DNA of 64,000 bases from NCBI GenBank assembly GCA_964344055.1, contig CAYFLT010000013.1, positions 1 through 64,000 of the forward strand, in the 5' to 3' direction. Under the pieces are notes generated by a model, which was not told the origin of the DNA, ran no database searches, and was given only the letters and a program-made list of their open reading frames with translations. The stretch comes from OFTM10 sp964344055 (lineage in GTDB: Bacteria; Actinomycetota; Acidimicrobiia; Acidimicrobiales; Aldehydirespiratoraceae). Of this stretch, positions 50,503-59,543 are shown piece after piece (positions within the stretch are counted from its first letter, which is position 1; the number at the start of each line of letters is the position of its first letter). The position numbers and the translations under genes were made by a program.

Positions 50503-50874
50503 ATGCCAGAGCCGATCACGGTCGTCCTCGAAGGTTGGACCGGGCCGTGGCCCGATGACGACAAGGACGCGAACCTCAAGGCGGAGATCGCCGCCCATGC
50601 CCATGTCGATCCCCTGTCCACCATCCGCAACCTGAGCGCGAGCATCGAAGTCCCGATCGGTGCCGTCGTTCACTACGTGCTGGCCCGCTGGGCGTCAGAG
50701 GGAAGCAGTGCGCTCCTCGAACTCGGACCGCGTATGACTCGGCGGCTTCGTGAGCCGTTCGTGACCGCCGAGGGGGTCGGGACCGATGCCGCTCGATTGG
50801 AGGCATACGAGCAGGTCCGGCAGATGGTCGAGTGGCTCAACGTGCCGCTCGACCAACCCGACGTCTACCCCTGA
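50503..50874 (+). CDS. Hypothetical protein
   Basis: The 123-residue soluble protein starts at the ATG at 50503. It has a central helical region (LSTIRNLSASIEVPIGAVVHYVLARWASEG) that reads like a small helix-turn-helix or XRE-like fold, and ends in MVEWLNVPLDQPDVYP. It resembles uncharacterised actinobacterial proteins of similar length (possibly the DUF6027 group, which I cannot confirm). Its stop lies inside a terminator-like repeat. Confidence 0.65.
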   Translation: MPEPITVVLEGWTGPWPDDDKDANLKAEIAAHAHVDPLSTIRNLSASIEVPIGAVVHYVLARWASEGSSALLELGPRMTRRLREPFVTAEGVGTDAARLEAYEQVRQMVEWLNVPLDQPDVYP

Positions 50875-50917
50875 GACAGTTGGCTCCGTCTCCTCTGTCT
50901 CCGTTGGCCCTGTCTCA
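50872..50917. terminator. Terminator-like repeat between convergent genes
   Basis: TGAGACAG (50872-50879) pairs with CTGTCTCA (50910-50917). The interior repeats CCGTCTC and GTCTCCG around a CTCT centre. It includes the stop codon of the upstream gene. Confidence 0.4.
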
Positions 50918-51664
50918 ACCGCCGATGGGGGATTGGGCGGTGAGTCCACCGTCGATGGTGAAGCAGCTGCCGCTGACGAAGCCGCTCTCCGGCGAAGCGA
51001 GGTAGACGGCCAGGCCGGCCACCTCCTCGGGTGTGCCCATCCGGCCCACCGGGTGTCTCGCGATCGCCTCGCCGCGTGCGGCGTCGGGATCGTGGGCGAG
51101 GTCGAAGATCGCGTCCGCGAGTGCCGTCATGATCCAGCCAGGACTGATGGCGTTGCAGCGGACTCCGTGGCGGCCGTTGTCCGTCGCGATCGCGCGGGTG
51201 AGCGCGTGCACGGCGCCCTTGGAGGCGTTGTAGACCGCCATCCCCGGATCGGCGTTGTTGCCGGCGATCGAACCGATGTTGATGATCGAACCGCCGTCGG
51301 CCTGCGCCTTCATCTGGCGGACTGCAGCTCGACAACAGTTGAAGACCCCGCGCACGTTGACGTTCATCACGAAGTCGAACTGCTCGTCGCTGGTCGTCTC
51401 GATCGGCTCCTCGACCTGCACACCCGCGTTGTTGACGATCACGTCGAGCTTCCCGGTGGCGTCGACCGCAGCCGCGACGAGCGCATCCGCGTCGGCAGGA
51501 TCGGCGACGTCGGTCTTCAGCCAGACGGCACCTTCGATGCCGGCCGGCGTGCGGCTTGCCGCGAACACCGCAGCGCCTTCATCGACGAAGCGGGTCGCGA
51601 TCGCGGCACCGATACCGCTGCTCGCTCCGGTGACGATCGTGGTGAGTCCGGAGAGTCGGCTCAT
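50915..51664 (-). CDS. Short-chain dehydrogenase/reductase (SDR)
   Basis: The 249-residue protein has TIVTGASSGIGAAIA (cofactor), DVIVNNAGVQ, the active-site YNASK with a Ser upstream (INIGSIAG), and SGSCFTIDGGL at the C-terminus. It is a classical SDR, and NAD(H) or NADP(H) preference is not evident. It follows the TetR gene by 10 bp on the same strand, so the two are probably one transcript. Confidence 0.9.
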   Translation of the reverse strand: MSRLSGLTTIVTGASSGIGAAIATRFVDEGAAVFAASRTPAGIEGAVWLKTDVADPADADALVAAAVDATGKLDVIVNNAGVQVEEPIETTSDEQFDFVMNVNVRGVFNCCRAAVRQMKAQADGGSIINIGSIAGNNADPGMAVYNASKGAVHALTRAIATDNGRHGVRCNAISPGWIMTALADAIFDLAHDPDAARGEAIARHPVGRMGTPEEVAGLAVYLASPESGFVSGSCFTIDGGLTAQSPIGG

Positions 51665-51674
51665 GGATGCGGCC

Positions 51675-52247
51675 TCAGATTTCGCCCAACGCGAGAGCCT
51701 CGCAGCGTGCGAGCCCTCGCTCGAGCACTTCGCGGTTCGCGTAGCGGGCCCAGTGCAGCCAGATGCCGTTCTGTAGTGCACCGAGGTCGGTTGCCCTCTG
51801 CTGGATCGTCTCCTCCGATGCGTCCGGGTCCGCCGGTGCGAGCTCGGCGGCGATCAGGTCGTTGTAGCGCTTGTGGAGATCCTGCTCGATGGCGGCGACT
51901 TCGTCGTTGGTTCGTGACACCCCCCAGATCGCGATCCAGAGCGCGAGATAGTCGGAGTCCAGGAACTCTCCGTCGAAGAACGCGCGAGCCGCGGCCTTCG
52001 CCCGTTCGATCGGATCGTCACCGACGGCCTCCAACCGTTCCACCGTGAACTCGACCAGTCGCTCACTGGCCAGCTGGAACGCGGCGACGATCAGGTTCTC
52101 CCTGTCGTCGAAGTGGTAGCTGAGCAACCCGAGAGAGACATCCGCTTCCTCGGCCACGGCGCGCATGCTCGCCGCGTCCATGCCGTCGCGGACGATGACC
52201 TGCATCGTGGCCTCCAGGATCTGCTCCTGGCTCTCGGTGAAACTCAC
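51675..52247 (-). CDS. TetR-family regulator
   Basis: The 190-residue protein has the helix-turn-helix ASMRAVAEEADVSLGLLSYHFDDRENLI. The C-terminal domain resembles the BetI-like group (YLALWIAIWGVSRTNDEV). It precedes the SDR gene and is divergent from the nitroreductase. No strong palindrome is seen in the 91-bp gap, only GTGT-G-ACAC at 52303-52311. Confidence 0.88.
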   Translation of the reverse strand: MSFTESQEQILEATMQVIVRDGMDAASMRAVAEEADVSLGLLSYHFDDRENLIVAAFQLASERLVEFTVERLEAVGDDPIERAKAAARAFFDGEFLDSDYLALWIAIWGVSRTNDEVAAIEQDLHKRYNDLIAAELAPADPDASEETIQQRATDLGALQNGIWLHWARYANREVLERGLARCEALALGEI

Positions 52248-52338
52248 GGGTCAGTGGCGCCTTCGGGTTTGGCTCCGGCCGCCTTCCTGCGGCTCCTGTT
52301 CAGTGTGACACACCCGTGGTTCGTGCCACGATGCGACC

Positions 52339-53058
52339 ATGGTCGCCGACCCTCTCTATGCGCATCCCTATCCGCCGCCCGAGTTGGAGGCGGAACACCC
52401 GTTCCGTGTGCTCGAGTTCGAGCGGCGCCCCGAGAGCGAGATGTGGGAACGGGCTCGCTCATTCCACGAGTTGATGACGACGCGCCGTAGTCCTCGGCTG
52501 TTCGCGCCCGATCCCGTCCCTCGCGAGCTCATCGAGTTGGCGATCTCGGCCGCAGCCACGGCGCCGTCGGGTGCCCACAAGCAGCCGTGGCGGTTCGTCG
52601 CCACGGAGTCCGCCGAGGTGAAGCGGGCGATCCGGCTCGCCGCGGAGGAAGAGGAACGGATCAACTATCTCGAGAACCGGATGAACGAGGAATGGCAGGA
52701 GGCACTCGCCCCGCTGGGCACGGATCACCACAAGGAATTCCTCGAGGTCGCGCCGTGGATCGTCGTGCTCTTCGAGGAGCGGTACGAAGTCCGTCCGGAT
52801 GGTCAGCGGCGGAAGAACTACTACGTGAAGGAGAGCGTCGGGATCGCCGCGGGGATGTTCATCACTGCGCTCCACAACATGGGACTGGCGACGCTCACCC
52901 ACACGCCGAGCCCGATGGCCTTCCTCAGCCGGGTTCTCGAACGTCCCGACAACGAGCGTCCGTTCGTGATGTTCCCGATCGGGTATCCGCTGCCCGGCGT
53001 GAAGGTCCCCGACCTCACGCGAAAACCCCTCGATGAGGTGATGGTGACCTTCCCTTGA
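52339..53058 (+). CDS. Nitroreductase-family protein (iodotyrosine deiodinase-like)
   Basis: The 239-residue flavoprotein has FHELMTTRRSPRLFAPDPVPRELIELAI, with RRS as the FMN-binding signature, SGAHKQPWRFV, and the lid region EEERINYLENRMNEEWQEAL that is typical of iodotyrosine deiodinase homologues rather than NfsB. THTPSPMAFLSRVLERP near the C-terminus supports this. It may carry out reductive dehalogenation of phenols. That is inference from the family. Confidence 0.88.
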   Translation: MVADPLYAHPYPPPELEAEHPFRVLEFERRPESEMWERARSFHELMTTRRSPRLFAPDPVPRELIELAISAAATAPSGAHKQPWRFVATESAEVKRAIRLAAEEEERINYLENRMNEEWQEALAPLGTDHHKEFLEVAPWIVVLFEERYEVRPDGQRRKNYYVKESVGIAAGMFITALHNMGLATLTHTPSPMAFLSRVLERPDNERPFVMFPIGYPLPGVKVPDLTRKPLDEVMVTFP

Positions 53059-53064
53059 GGTTTT

Positions 53065-53103
53065 CTGGACGCTCACGCGCGGATAGCGCGCGCTGACGTC
53101 CAG
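53065..53103. terminator. Hairpin between nitroreductase and sulfatase genes
   Basis: CTGGACG (53065-53071) pairs with CGTCCAG (53097-53103). An inner CGCGC/GCGCG stem (53076-53080 with 53086-53090) is separated by a small internal loop. It lies between convergent stops. Confidence 0.55.
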
Positions 53104-53107
53104 AGAA

Positions 53108-54538
53108 TCAGTGGTCGGGGATCGGGGTGTGGTTGAAGCGGACGTGTTCGGCCAGTCCGTTGCGCCCGCCGAGTGCGTCGAGGAGGCGTTGCTGGCTGGT
53201 GAAGGCTTGCCGGTCGGCGACCTCGGGATCCACCACGGAGTGCAACGCCTCGCGGCAGTCCGCGCGGATCTGTGCATGATCCGGAGAGACGCCGAGATCG
53301 ACGAGCTCGTCGGGATCGGCCGCGAGGTCGTAGAGCTCGGGTTCGAACCCGACGTGATGGACGTACTTCCACTCGCCGACCTGCACGGCGAAGCTCCCGG
53401 TCGTCGACCCGCCGTCGTGGTATTCCGAGAACAGCAGCCGCTGCGGATCGGCCGCCTGCACCAGATCCACCAGAGACGTTCCCGGTCCGTCGCCAGCCGC
53501 GGTCGGCGCCAACGCGTCCACCACGGTCGGCGCCACGTCGACGAGATTCGCCGGCGTTTCGCTCACCACGCCGCGGGGAACGCCGGGCCCGGCCACGATC
53601 ATCGGCACCCGGACCGAATCCTCGTACATGTAGGACTTGCCCCACAGACCCCGGTTGCCGGCCATCTCGCCGTGATCCGACGTGTAGATCACGAGGGTGT
53701 CGTCGGTTGCTCCGGTGTGGTCGAGTGCGTCGAGGACGCGGCCGACGTTGTGGTCCATCCACGTGCACAGCGAGAGGTACGCCCGTCGGGCGTCGAGCAC
53801 CCGCTGCGGGTCGAAGTGCTCGTGGTAGGCGAAGAAGTCGGCCATTGCCTGCACGGCGGGGTGCGTGATCGACATCGGACCGATCTCGGGCCCGAGGTCG
53901 ACTCCTCGGTAGGGCTCGCTGAACTCCTCGGGGGCGGAGAGCGGGTAGTGGGGTGCCACCAGTGAGACGAAGAGCGCCCAAGGGCGGGACCCGTCTGCGT
54001 TGTCGCGAAGCCACTCGACCGCCCGGTCCGTCACCCGCTCGTCGTATCGCGTGTAGGAGGTGTGGCCGACACCGACCTCACGAGCCATCTCGGCCGCTTC
54101 CGGATACGGAAGTGGATCCTGTCGTGGCAGGCCCTGGACCCACCCCACCTCGTTGACGACGTGCATCGGGAGGAGCGATTCGGTGAATCCGTAGTCGTCA
54201 CTGCTCGATCGGAAGTGGAGCTTCCCGATCGACACCGCATGGCCACCCGCGTCCCGAACGAGGTGGGCCCATCCGGGCGTCTCACCGGTGTAGGGCTGGG
54301 CGCTGTCCCATGTCCCGAGCTCGTGGACCCAGCGACCGGTGGCCAGTGAGGCCCGGGTCGGTACGCAGATCGGTGACGGCGTCCACGCCCGCGAGAACGT
54401 GGTCCCGCGGGCGGCGAGACGGTCGAGGTGGGGCGTCTGCACCACCGGGTGGCCGAGAGAACCAAGGCAGCGGTGGTTGTGCTCGTCGGAGCACAGGATC
54501 AGTACGTTTCGGGCGCGACTGGTCTCAGGTTCGGGCAC
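53108..54538 (-). CDS. Sulfatase (arylsulfatase/choline-sulfatase family)
   Basis: The 476-residue protein has the N-terminal metal site NVLILCSDEHNHRCLG and the formylglycine motif CVPTRAS (Cys58). Further motifs are SIGKLHF and YTSDHGEMAGNRGLWGKSYMYEDSVRVPMI. The motif spacing fits type I sulfatases acting on small sulfate esters. Activity requires a formylglycine-generating enzyme, not seen in the window. No signal peptide is visible, so it is probably cytoplasmic. It is divergent from the M24 peptidase. Confidence 0.9.
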   Translation of the reverse strand: MPEPETSRARNVLILCSDEHNHRCLGSLGHPVVQTPHLDRLAARGTTFSRAWTPSPICVPTRASLATGRWVHELGTWDSAQPYTGETPGWAHLVRDAGGHAVSIGKLHFRSSSDDYGFTESLLPMHVVNEVGWVQGLPRQDPLPYPEAAEMAREVGVGHTSYTRYDERVTDRAVEWLRDNADGSRPWALFVSLVAPHYPLSAPEEFSEPYRGVDLGPEIGPMSITHPAVQAMADFFAYHEHFDPQRVLDARRAYLSLCTWMDHNVGRVLDALDHTGATDDTLVIYTSDHGEMAGNRGLWGKSYMYEDSVRVPMIVAGPGVPRGVVSETPANLVDVAPTVVDALAPTAAGDGPGTSLVDLVQAADPQRLLFSEYHDGGSTTGSFAVQVGEWKYVHHVGFEPELYDLAADPDELVDLGVSPDHAQIRADCREALHSVVDPEVADRQAFTSQQRLLDALGGRNGLAEHVRFNHTPIPDH

Positions 54539-54554
54539 CTGCGCACGCTAGTTC

Positions 54555-54584
54555 CTGGACGCTCGTCCAGGCCGTCCGTATGCT
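54555..54584 (+). promoter_or_regulatory. Promoter and operator of the M24 peptidase gene
   Basis: TGGACG (54556-54561), a 17-bp spacer and TATGCT (54579-54584) form the promoter. CTGGACG-CT-CGTCCAG (54555-54570) is a perfect 7+7 palindrome covering the -35 box. The ATG at 54593 is 8 nt past the -10 box, so the transcript is probably leaderless. Confidence 0.65.
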
Positions 54585-54592
54585 CCGCGGCC

Positions 54593-55783
54593 ATGATCGA
54601 TCCCGTACCGATGTTGCCCGCACCGGAGCTGGACGAGACCACGATGGGTGCCGGACGACTCGCCAACCTGAGGGCGACGATGGCCGCCGATGGACTCGAC
54701 CTCTGCGTCCTCACCAATCCGGTGAGTATCCGGTACGCCACCGGCTACCGCGGCTATTCCCTGTTCCAGAGTCGAATCCCGAGCGCCTACGCCCTCGTCC
54801 CGCTCGAGGGTCCAGTGGTCGTCCACGGCGCCTACCTCGACGATCTCCCCCTCATCGACGAGGTCCGTCCGTCGAACGCGGTGACCTCGTTCGACGCCGG
54901 GCTCGACCTGTCTCGTGCGGCGGATAGGTTCACCGCCGATCTCGAGACCTTCCTGGCGGAGACCGGCGTGGGAGGAGACGCCTCCATCGGGATCGAGCGC
55001 ACCACCCCGACGGGCCATCGGGCGTTTGCCGACGTCGGCTTCAACGTGTCCGACGCCGAGCCCACAGTCGAGCTCGCCCGCAGCCGCAAGTCCGATCTGG
55101 AGATGACCGCACTCAGATACTCGATCGACGTGTGTGAGCACGCGATGGAGGCGATGGCGACCGCGCTCGAACCCGGCATCACCGAAAACCATCTCTGGTC
55201 GATCCTGCACCAGATCAACATCGCGCACGACGGGGACTGGATCGACGGGCGGATGCTGTGTTCCGGGTCCCGAACCAACCCCTGGTATCAGGAGGCCAGT
55301 GGACGGATCGTCGAGTCCGGCGACCTCGTCGCCTTCGACTCCGACATGATCGGCCCGTACGGCTACTGCGCGGACATCTCCCGCACGTTCTTGTGTGGAT
55401 CAGAACCCCCGACCGGTACACAGCGGGACCTCTACGAGCGGGCTCGAGAGGAGATCGACCACAACACCTCCCTCCTGCGGGTCGGTGCGTCCTTCGCCGA
55501 GCTCTCGCACTCGGTGCTCCAGCATCCTCCGGAGTACATCCCGAACCGCTATGCCTGCGCGTTCCACGGTGTCGGGATGTCCGACGAGTACCCGAAGATC
55601 CCGTATCCCCAGGACTGGGACCGCTGCGGCTACGACGGCGCTGTCGAGGACGGGTTGGTTCTGTCGGTCGAGAGCTATGTCGGTGCCGTGGGTGGCGCCG
55701 AGGGGGTCAAGCTCGAGCAGATGGTGCAGGTCACCACGGCCGGCGTCGTGCCGTTGTCCACCTTCCCGCTGTGGGCGACCTGA
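54593..55783 (+). CDS. M24-family metallopeptidase (Xaa-Pro aminopeptidase/creatinase-like)
   Basis: The 396-residue pita-bread protein has an N-terminal creatinase-like domain (VLTNPVSIRYATGYRGYSLF). Its catalytic metal ligands can be placed in LVAFDSDMIGPYGYCADISRTF, FHGVGMSDEYP, LSVESYVG and KLEQMVQVT. It may be a Pro-dipeptidase, a creatinase or a DMSP-lyase-like member, as the family is functionally mixed. It has the same operator type as the EamA gene downstream. Confidence 0.88.
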   Translation: MIDPVPMLPAPELDETTMGAGRLANLRATMAADGLDLCVLTNPVSIRYATGYRGYSLFQSRIPSAYALVPLEGPVVVHGAYLDDLPLIDEVRPSNAVTSFDAGLDLSRAADRFTADLETFLAETGVGGDASIGIERTTPTGHRAFADVGFNVSDAEPTVELARSRKSDLEMTALRYSIDVCEHAMEAMATALEPGITENHLWSILHQINIAHDGDWIDGRMLCSGSRTNPWYQEASGRIVESGDLVAFDSDMIGPYGYCADISRTFLCGSEPPTGTQRDLYERAREEIDHNTSLLRVGASFAELSHSVLQHPPEYIPNRYACAFHGVGMSDEYPKIPYPQDWDRCGYDGAVEDGLVLSVESYVGAVGGAEGVKLEQMVQVTTAGVVPLSTFPLWAT

Positions 55784-55815
55784 CGGTCGTCGACTGAACA
55801 TCTGACCAGGAATCA

Positions 55816-55864
55816 CTGGACGTTCGTTCAGGCCTGTCGTACGCTTTCCTGAACGTTCGTCCAG
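55816..55864 (+). promoter_or_regulatory. Tandem operators on the EamA promoter
   Basis: CTGGACGTTCGTTCAG (55816-55831) and CTGAACGTTCGTCCAG (55849-55864) lie exactly 33 bp apart, on the same helix face. TGGACG (55817-55822) and TACGCT (55840-55845) with a 17-bp spacer form the promoter between and under them. The consensus matches the site at 54555. Confidence 0.65.
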
Positions 55865-55876
55865 GGAGGCAGATCG

Positions 55877-56842
55877 GTGGCACTCACTACCCGCAGACCG
55901 CCTCACGCGGCGACCACCGAGTCCGGTCAGTCGGCTTCACCCGCCGACGCGGTCGGGATCGTCGCGAGCCCCCGGGTAGCGGTCGCCGGAGTCATCACGG
56001 CGTCGGTCTCGATGGGCCTCGTCCCCATCTTCGCTCGCACGCTCACCGACGACGGCATGGCCCCGGTTGCGGTCTCCTTCTACCGGAACCTGCTGGGCGC
56101 CGTGCTCCTCGGCGGAATGCTCCGGCTCACCGGACCCAAACGCACGGCGACTCTGTGGGGCCTGTTNNNNNNNNNNGCGGTCACTGTCGTGACGGTGTCG
56201 ACCGCCGGGGTCATCTACCTCAGCTACCCGATCTTCACCCTGTTGGTCCTCTGGGCGGTGTTCGGTCAGCCGCCGACCCGGCGAGCTCTCGTGGGGGCGG
56301 TCGTCGTGGTCGTGGCGGCGGTGATCGCGCTCGGTCCCGAGGTGTCGGGCGAACACACCTCCGAACTGCTGATCCTCCTCGCGGCGCCGATCTCGTTCGG
56401 ACTGGCCGTTGCGGTACTCACCGAACGCATGGGATCCCTGAACCCACTCGAGCGGGTCGCCACCGTCGGGGTCGGCTCCAGTGCCGGTCTGGCCCCGCTC
56501 GTTCTCAGCCTCCCGGGCGACGAGGTCATCCCGGCCGAGCCGAGCAGTTGGCTGCTGATCATCGGCATCGGCCTGTTGACCGGCGTCGGCCCCCAGTGGC
56601 TCTACGTGAAGTGTGCGCCACGCGTCGGCGCGCCGAAGGCGGCCGTCACGGGCGCGATCGAGCTTCCCACGATGTTCGCAGTGAGCGTCCTGGTGTTCGG
56701 TGAGGGACTCACGATCACCCAGGTGCTCGCCGGGCTACTCGTGGTCGGGGCCATCCTCGCGGTGCCTTCGCGACCGTCGCCTGCCACTGTGATGGCGCGG
56801 CGCCGGCGCCGGTTGATCCCGGGTCGTTTCGATCGGGCGTGA
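55877..56842 (+). CDS. EamA/DMT-family transporter, interrupted by an assembly gap
   Basis: The GTG at 55877 follows GGGAGG. The product (about 321 residues) has ten membrane segments with VSMGLVPIFARTLTDDG, the first-repeat AGVIYLSYPIFTLLVLWAVFG and the second-repeat WLYVKCAPRVGAPKAAV. A 10-N gap (56167-56176) lies between helices three and four, but the frame seems continuous. The cargo could be the substrate or product of the co-regulated M24 peptidase. Confidence 0.82.
   Translation: MALTTRRPPHAATTESGQSASPADAVGIVASPRVAVAGVITASVSMGLVPIFARTLTDDGMAPVAVSFYRNLLGAVLLGGMLRLTGPKRTATLWGLXXXXAVTVVTVSTAGVIYLSYPIFTLLVLWAVFGQPPTRRALVGAVVVVVAAVIALGPEVSGEHTSELLILLAAPISFGLAVAVLTERMGSLNPLERVATVGVGSSAGLAPLVLSLPGDEVIPAEPSSWLLIIGIGLLTGVGPQWLYVKCAPRVGAPKAAVTGAIELPTMFAVSVLVFGEGLTITQVLAGLLVVGAILAVPSRPSPATVMARRRRRLIPGRFDRA
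56167..56176. other. Assembly gap (10 N)
   Basis: Unresolved bases lie in the EamA transporter gene. The true length is not known. Confidence 0.99.
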
Positions 56843-56887
56843 CCCTGGTCTCGTTGCCGGATCGGCGACTGCGGCATCATCTCTGAG

Positions 56888-58033
56888 ATGAGCTTCGACG
56901 TTGCGGTGATCGGACGGGGAATGATCGGGTCGGCGGCGGCCCGCCACCTGGCGGAGGCTGGTGATTCGGTAGCGCTGGTCGGGCCGGATCAGCCGGAGGA
57001 TCGCACGGCCAGCGAAGGTCCGTTCGCCAGCCACCACGACGTGGGCAGGATCACCCGGATCGCGGGCCGCGATGCACTGTGGACCGAGATCGCCGCCCGG
57101 TCCCTCGAGCGGTACGCCGACATCGAGGCCCGATCGGGGATCACGTTCCACACCCCGTGCGGCATGGTCGCGGTGTACGGGGACGCCGATGACTGGGTCG
57201 CACGGGCCGGTCCGTGGGGGAGCGGGGCTCGCCGCGTCGACGCCGGCTGGGTGCGCCGTGAGACGGGTATCGCGTACGACGGCGACATGCCGATGCTGTT
57301 CGAGCCGGCCCCTGCCGGTCACATCGATCCACTCGCCATGGTCGAGGCGCAGACGAGACTCGCCGAGCAGGCCGGTGCGACGGTGGTCCGGGATGCGGTG
57401 ACGAGTGTGAGTCGGGCCGCTGGTGGAGTCGAGGTGGTGGGTCGGTGGGGCTCGATCCGAGCCGACCGGGTGCTCGCGGCGACGGGGGCGTTCGGGTCGG
57501 AGCTGTTCGAATTCGAGCTCGTGGCCGAGCGTCGGCCTCGCACGATCCTGCGGGCCGAACTCGCCGACGACGGTCGGGTCCCGTCCCTGATCTGCATGGA
57601 CCCTCCCGATCAACGAGTCGAGGAGATCTACTGGGTGCCGCCGGTTCGGTATCCCGACGGCACGGTGTGCATCAAGATCGGCGGGAACCTGCGCGGGTTC
57701 GTTCCGCTCGCGGCCGATGACCTGACCGAGTGGTTCCACGGTGACGGCGATCCGGTGGAGATCGAGTCGTTGGAGGCGAACCTCCGCTCCCTTCTTCCGG
57801 ACGCTGAACTCGGACCAATGACCACCGCACCTTGTGTGATCACCGGGACCGAGAGTCGCCACCCGTACATCGGATGGGCCGACGACGGGATTGCGGTGGC
57901 GATCGCCGGCAACGGATCGGCGGCCAAGTCGAGTGACGAGCTGGGCCGGCTGGCCGCCGGCCTGTTCGGTGACGACGGTTGGGTCCCCGATTCCGGCATC
58001 GACCCTGCGGCATTCACCCCCGTCATGGCCTGA
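56888..58033 (+). CDS. FAD-dependent oxidoreductase (DAO / sarcosine oxidase-like)
   Basis: The 381-residue protein has the FAD motif VAVIGRGMIGSAAARHLAEAG and a C-terminal SRHPYIGWADDGIAVAIAGNGSAAK (FAD-site Gly cluster). The fold is that of monomeric sarcosine oxidase and N-methyltryptophan oxidase. The SHHDVGRITRIAG segment after the ribose-binding loop supports this. It oxidises a secondary amine or N-methyl amino acid in known relatives. It lies 45 bp after the EamA gene. Confidence 0.88.
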   Translation: MSFDVAVIGRGMIGSAAARHLAEAGDSVALVGPDQPEDRTASEGPFASHHDVGRITRIAGRDALWTEIAARSLERYADIEARSGITFHTPCGMVAVYGDADDWVARAGPWGSGARRVDAGWVRRETGIAYDGDMPMLFEPAPAGHIDPLAMVEAQTRLAEQAGATVVRDAVTSVSRAAGGVEVVGRWGSIRADRVLAATGAFGSELFEFELVAERRPRTILRAELADDGRVPSLICMDPPDQRVEEIYWVPPVRYPDGTVCIKIGGNLRGFVPLAADDLTEWFHGDGDPVEIESLEANLRSLLPDAELGPMTTAPCVITGTESRHPYIGWADDGIAVAIAGNGSAAKSSDELGRLAAGLFGDDGWVPDSGIDPAAFTPVMA

Positions 58034-58103
58034 CGATCTCGCACCCAGCCATGGTGACAGCGTGTCCGAATGTGTCCGAACGGATCAGGGCATACTGAGC
58101 TCC

Positions 58104-59543
58104 ATGGCCGTTTCCGCCGTCTCCACCACCGGCATCTACTGCCGTCCCGAATGCTCGGCTCGGCCGCATCGGCGCAATGTCTCCCCCTACGCCACACCGA
58201 TCGCCGCCGAGGCGGCCGGCTACCGCCCCTGTCTCCGGTGCCGGCCCGATCGCCACCTCCGATCCCTGGAAGTCACCAACGCGCCGGCGCCGGTGGCGGG
58301 TGCGGTGGCGCTGATCTCCGACGGCTTTCTCGACCGGTTCGGTGAGGACGCCCTCGCCGATCGGGTCGGATACTCCACTCGCCAGCTCCGGCGGCTGTTC
58401 GAACAACACGTCGGCGCCAGCCCGGACTTCGTGGCCCGGTCGCGAAGGGCGCACTTCGCCCGCCGCCTGCTCGATGAGACCGATCTCCCCATGCCGTCGA
58501 TCGCGGCGGCGTCCGGGTTCGGCAGCGTCCGGCAGATGAATCGGGTCGTGGAGCAGATCTTCCGCTTCACGCCCAGCGCGCTTCGTGCCAAGCGGCGCCC
58601 CGCCGACGTTCTGGCTGCTGACGGGGGGCTGCGACTCCGGCTGCCTTTCACCACGCCTCTGGACCGCGCCGCCATCATCGCCCACCTGCGGCCCCGCCTC
58701 ACTCCGGGCGTGGAGGAACTCGAGGGTCGCCGGTATCGGCGCACGCTTCAGGTATGCGGTCACCCTGGCGTCATCGAGATCGATTTCGATCACCCTGCCG
58801 CCGGCCAGATCGAGCTGGTCGCCCACCTCCCGACCTTCGACTCGATCATCGACGAGGTGGCCCGGGCTCGCCACATGTTCGGCCTCGACGACGATGTCCG
58901 AGGAGCGGAGGCGGCGCTGAGGCGAGATCCCCTACTCGGACCACTGGTTCGGGCCCGGCCCGGGCTGCGGGTGGTCGGCGGCTGGGACCGTTTCGAAACC
59001 GCGGTCCGAGTGATCATCGGGCAGCAGGTGAGTGTGGCCGGTGCGACCACCACCACCGGACGGCTCGTCGAACGGCATGGTGCTGCCATCGGTGGAATGG
59101 CGCTCGGACTCACCCGGGTGTTCCCCGACCCGGCCCGACTCGCCCGGTTCGCGGACGGACGCACGGACGAAGGGATGCCACGTCGGCGGGCGATGACCAT
59201 CGGTGCGCTCGCCACCGCAGTGATCGACGGCTCTGTGGACCTCCATGCTCCCGACCCGTCGCTCCTTCGGGAGCAGCTCCTCGCCCTCCCTGGTGTCGGC
59301 CCGTGGACCGCCGACGTGATCGCCATGCGTGCGGCCCGCGACCCTGACGCGTTCCCGGCAGGAGATCTGGGCATTCGCCACGCCGTTCGGGCGCTCACCA
59401 AGGGCGACGAGATCCCATCGGAGGCCGCCGTACTCGAGCTGGCCGAGGCATGGCGCCCCCACCGAGCGTTCGCCGCCCAGCACTTGTGGGCATCGCTCTC
59501 CGCAGACCACGATTCCCCCCGACCCGAAGAGGACCGGAAATGA
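58104..59543 (+). CDS. Ada-type regulator fused to AlkA (3-methyladenine DNA glycosylase II)
   Basis: The 479-residue protein has an Ada zinc domain (about 1-60, TTGIYCRPEC and RPCLRCRPDR supplying the four Cys), an AraC helix-turn-helix (about 75-170, YSTRQLRRLFEQHVGASP), and an AlkA domain. The helix-hairpin-helix of AlkA is LLALPGVGPWTADVIAMRAARDPDAFP, which contains the catalytic Asp. The N-terminus is shorter than in most Ada proteins, lacking the leading DxRFDGRF segment. It is coupled to ogt by a 4-nt overlap. Confidence 0.9.
   Translation: MAVSAVSTTGIYCRPECSARPHRRNVSPYATPIAAEAAGYRPCLRCRPDRHLRSLEVTNAPAPVAGAVALISDGFLDRFGEDALADRVGYSTRQLRRLFEQHVGASPDFVARSRRAHFARRLLDETDLPMPSIAAASGFGSVRQMNRVVEQIFRFTPSALRAKRRPADVLAADGGLRLRLPFTTPLDRAAIIAHLRPRLTPGVEELEGRRYRRTLQVCGHPGVIEIDFDHPAAGQIELVAHLPTFDSIIDEVARARHMFGLDDDVRGAEAALRRDPLLGPLVRARPGLRVVGGWDRFETAVRVIIGQQVSVAGATTTTGRLVERHGAAIGGMALGLTRVFPDPARLARFADGRTDEGMPRRRAMTIGALATAVIDGSVDLHAPDPSLLREQLLALPGVGPWTADVIAMRAARDPDAFPAGDLGIRHAVRALTKGDEIPSEAAVLELAEAWRPHRAFAAQHLWASLSADHDSPRPEEDRK

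Noticed and set aside
53065..53103. Hairpin as a fourth CTGGACG operator
   Set aside because: The half-sites are 25 bp apart with a GC-rich stem between them and lie between convergent stops, which fits a terminator better.
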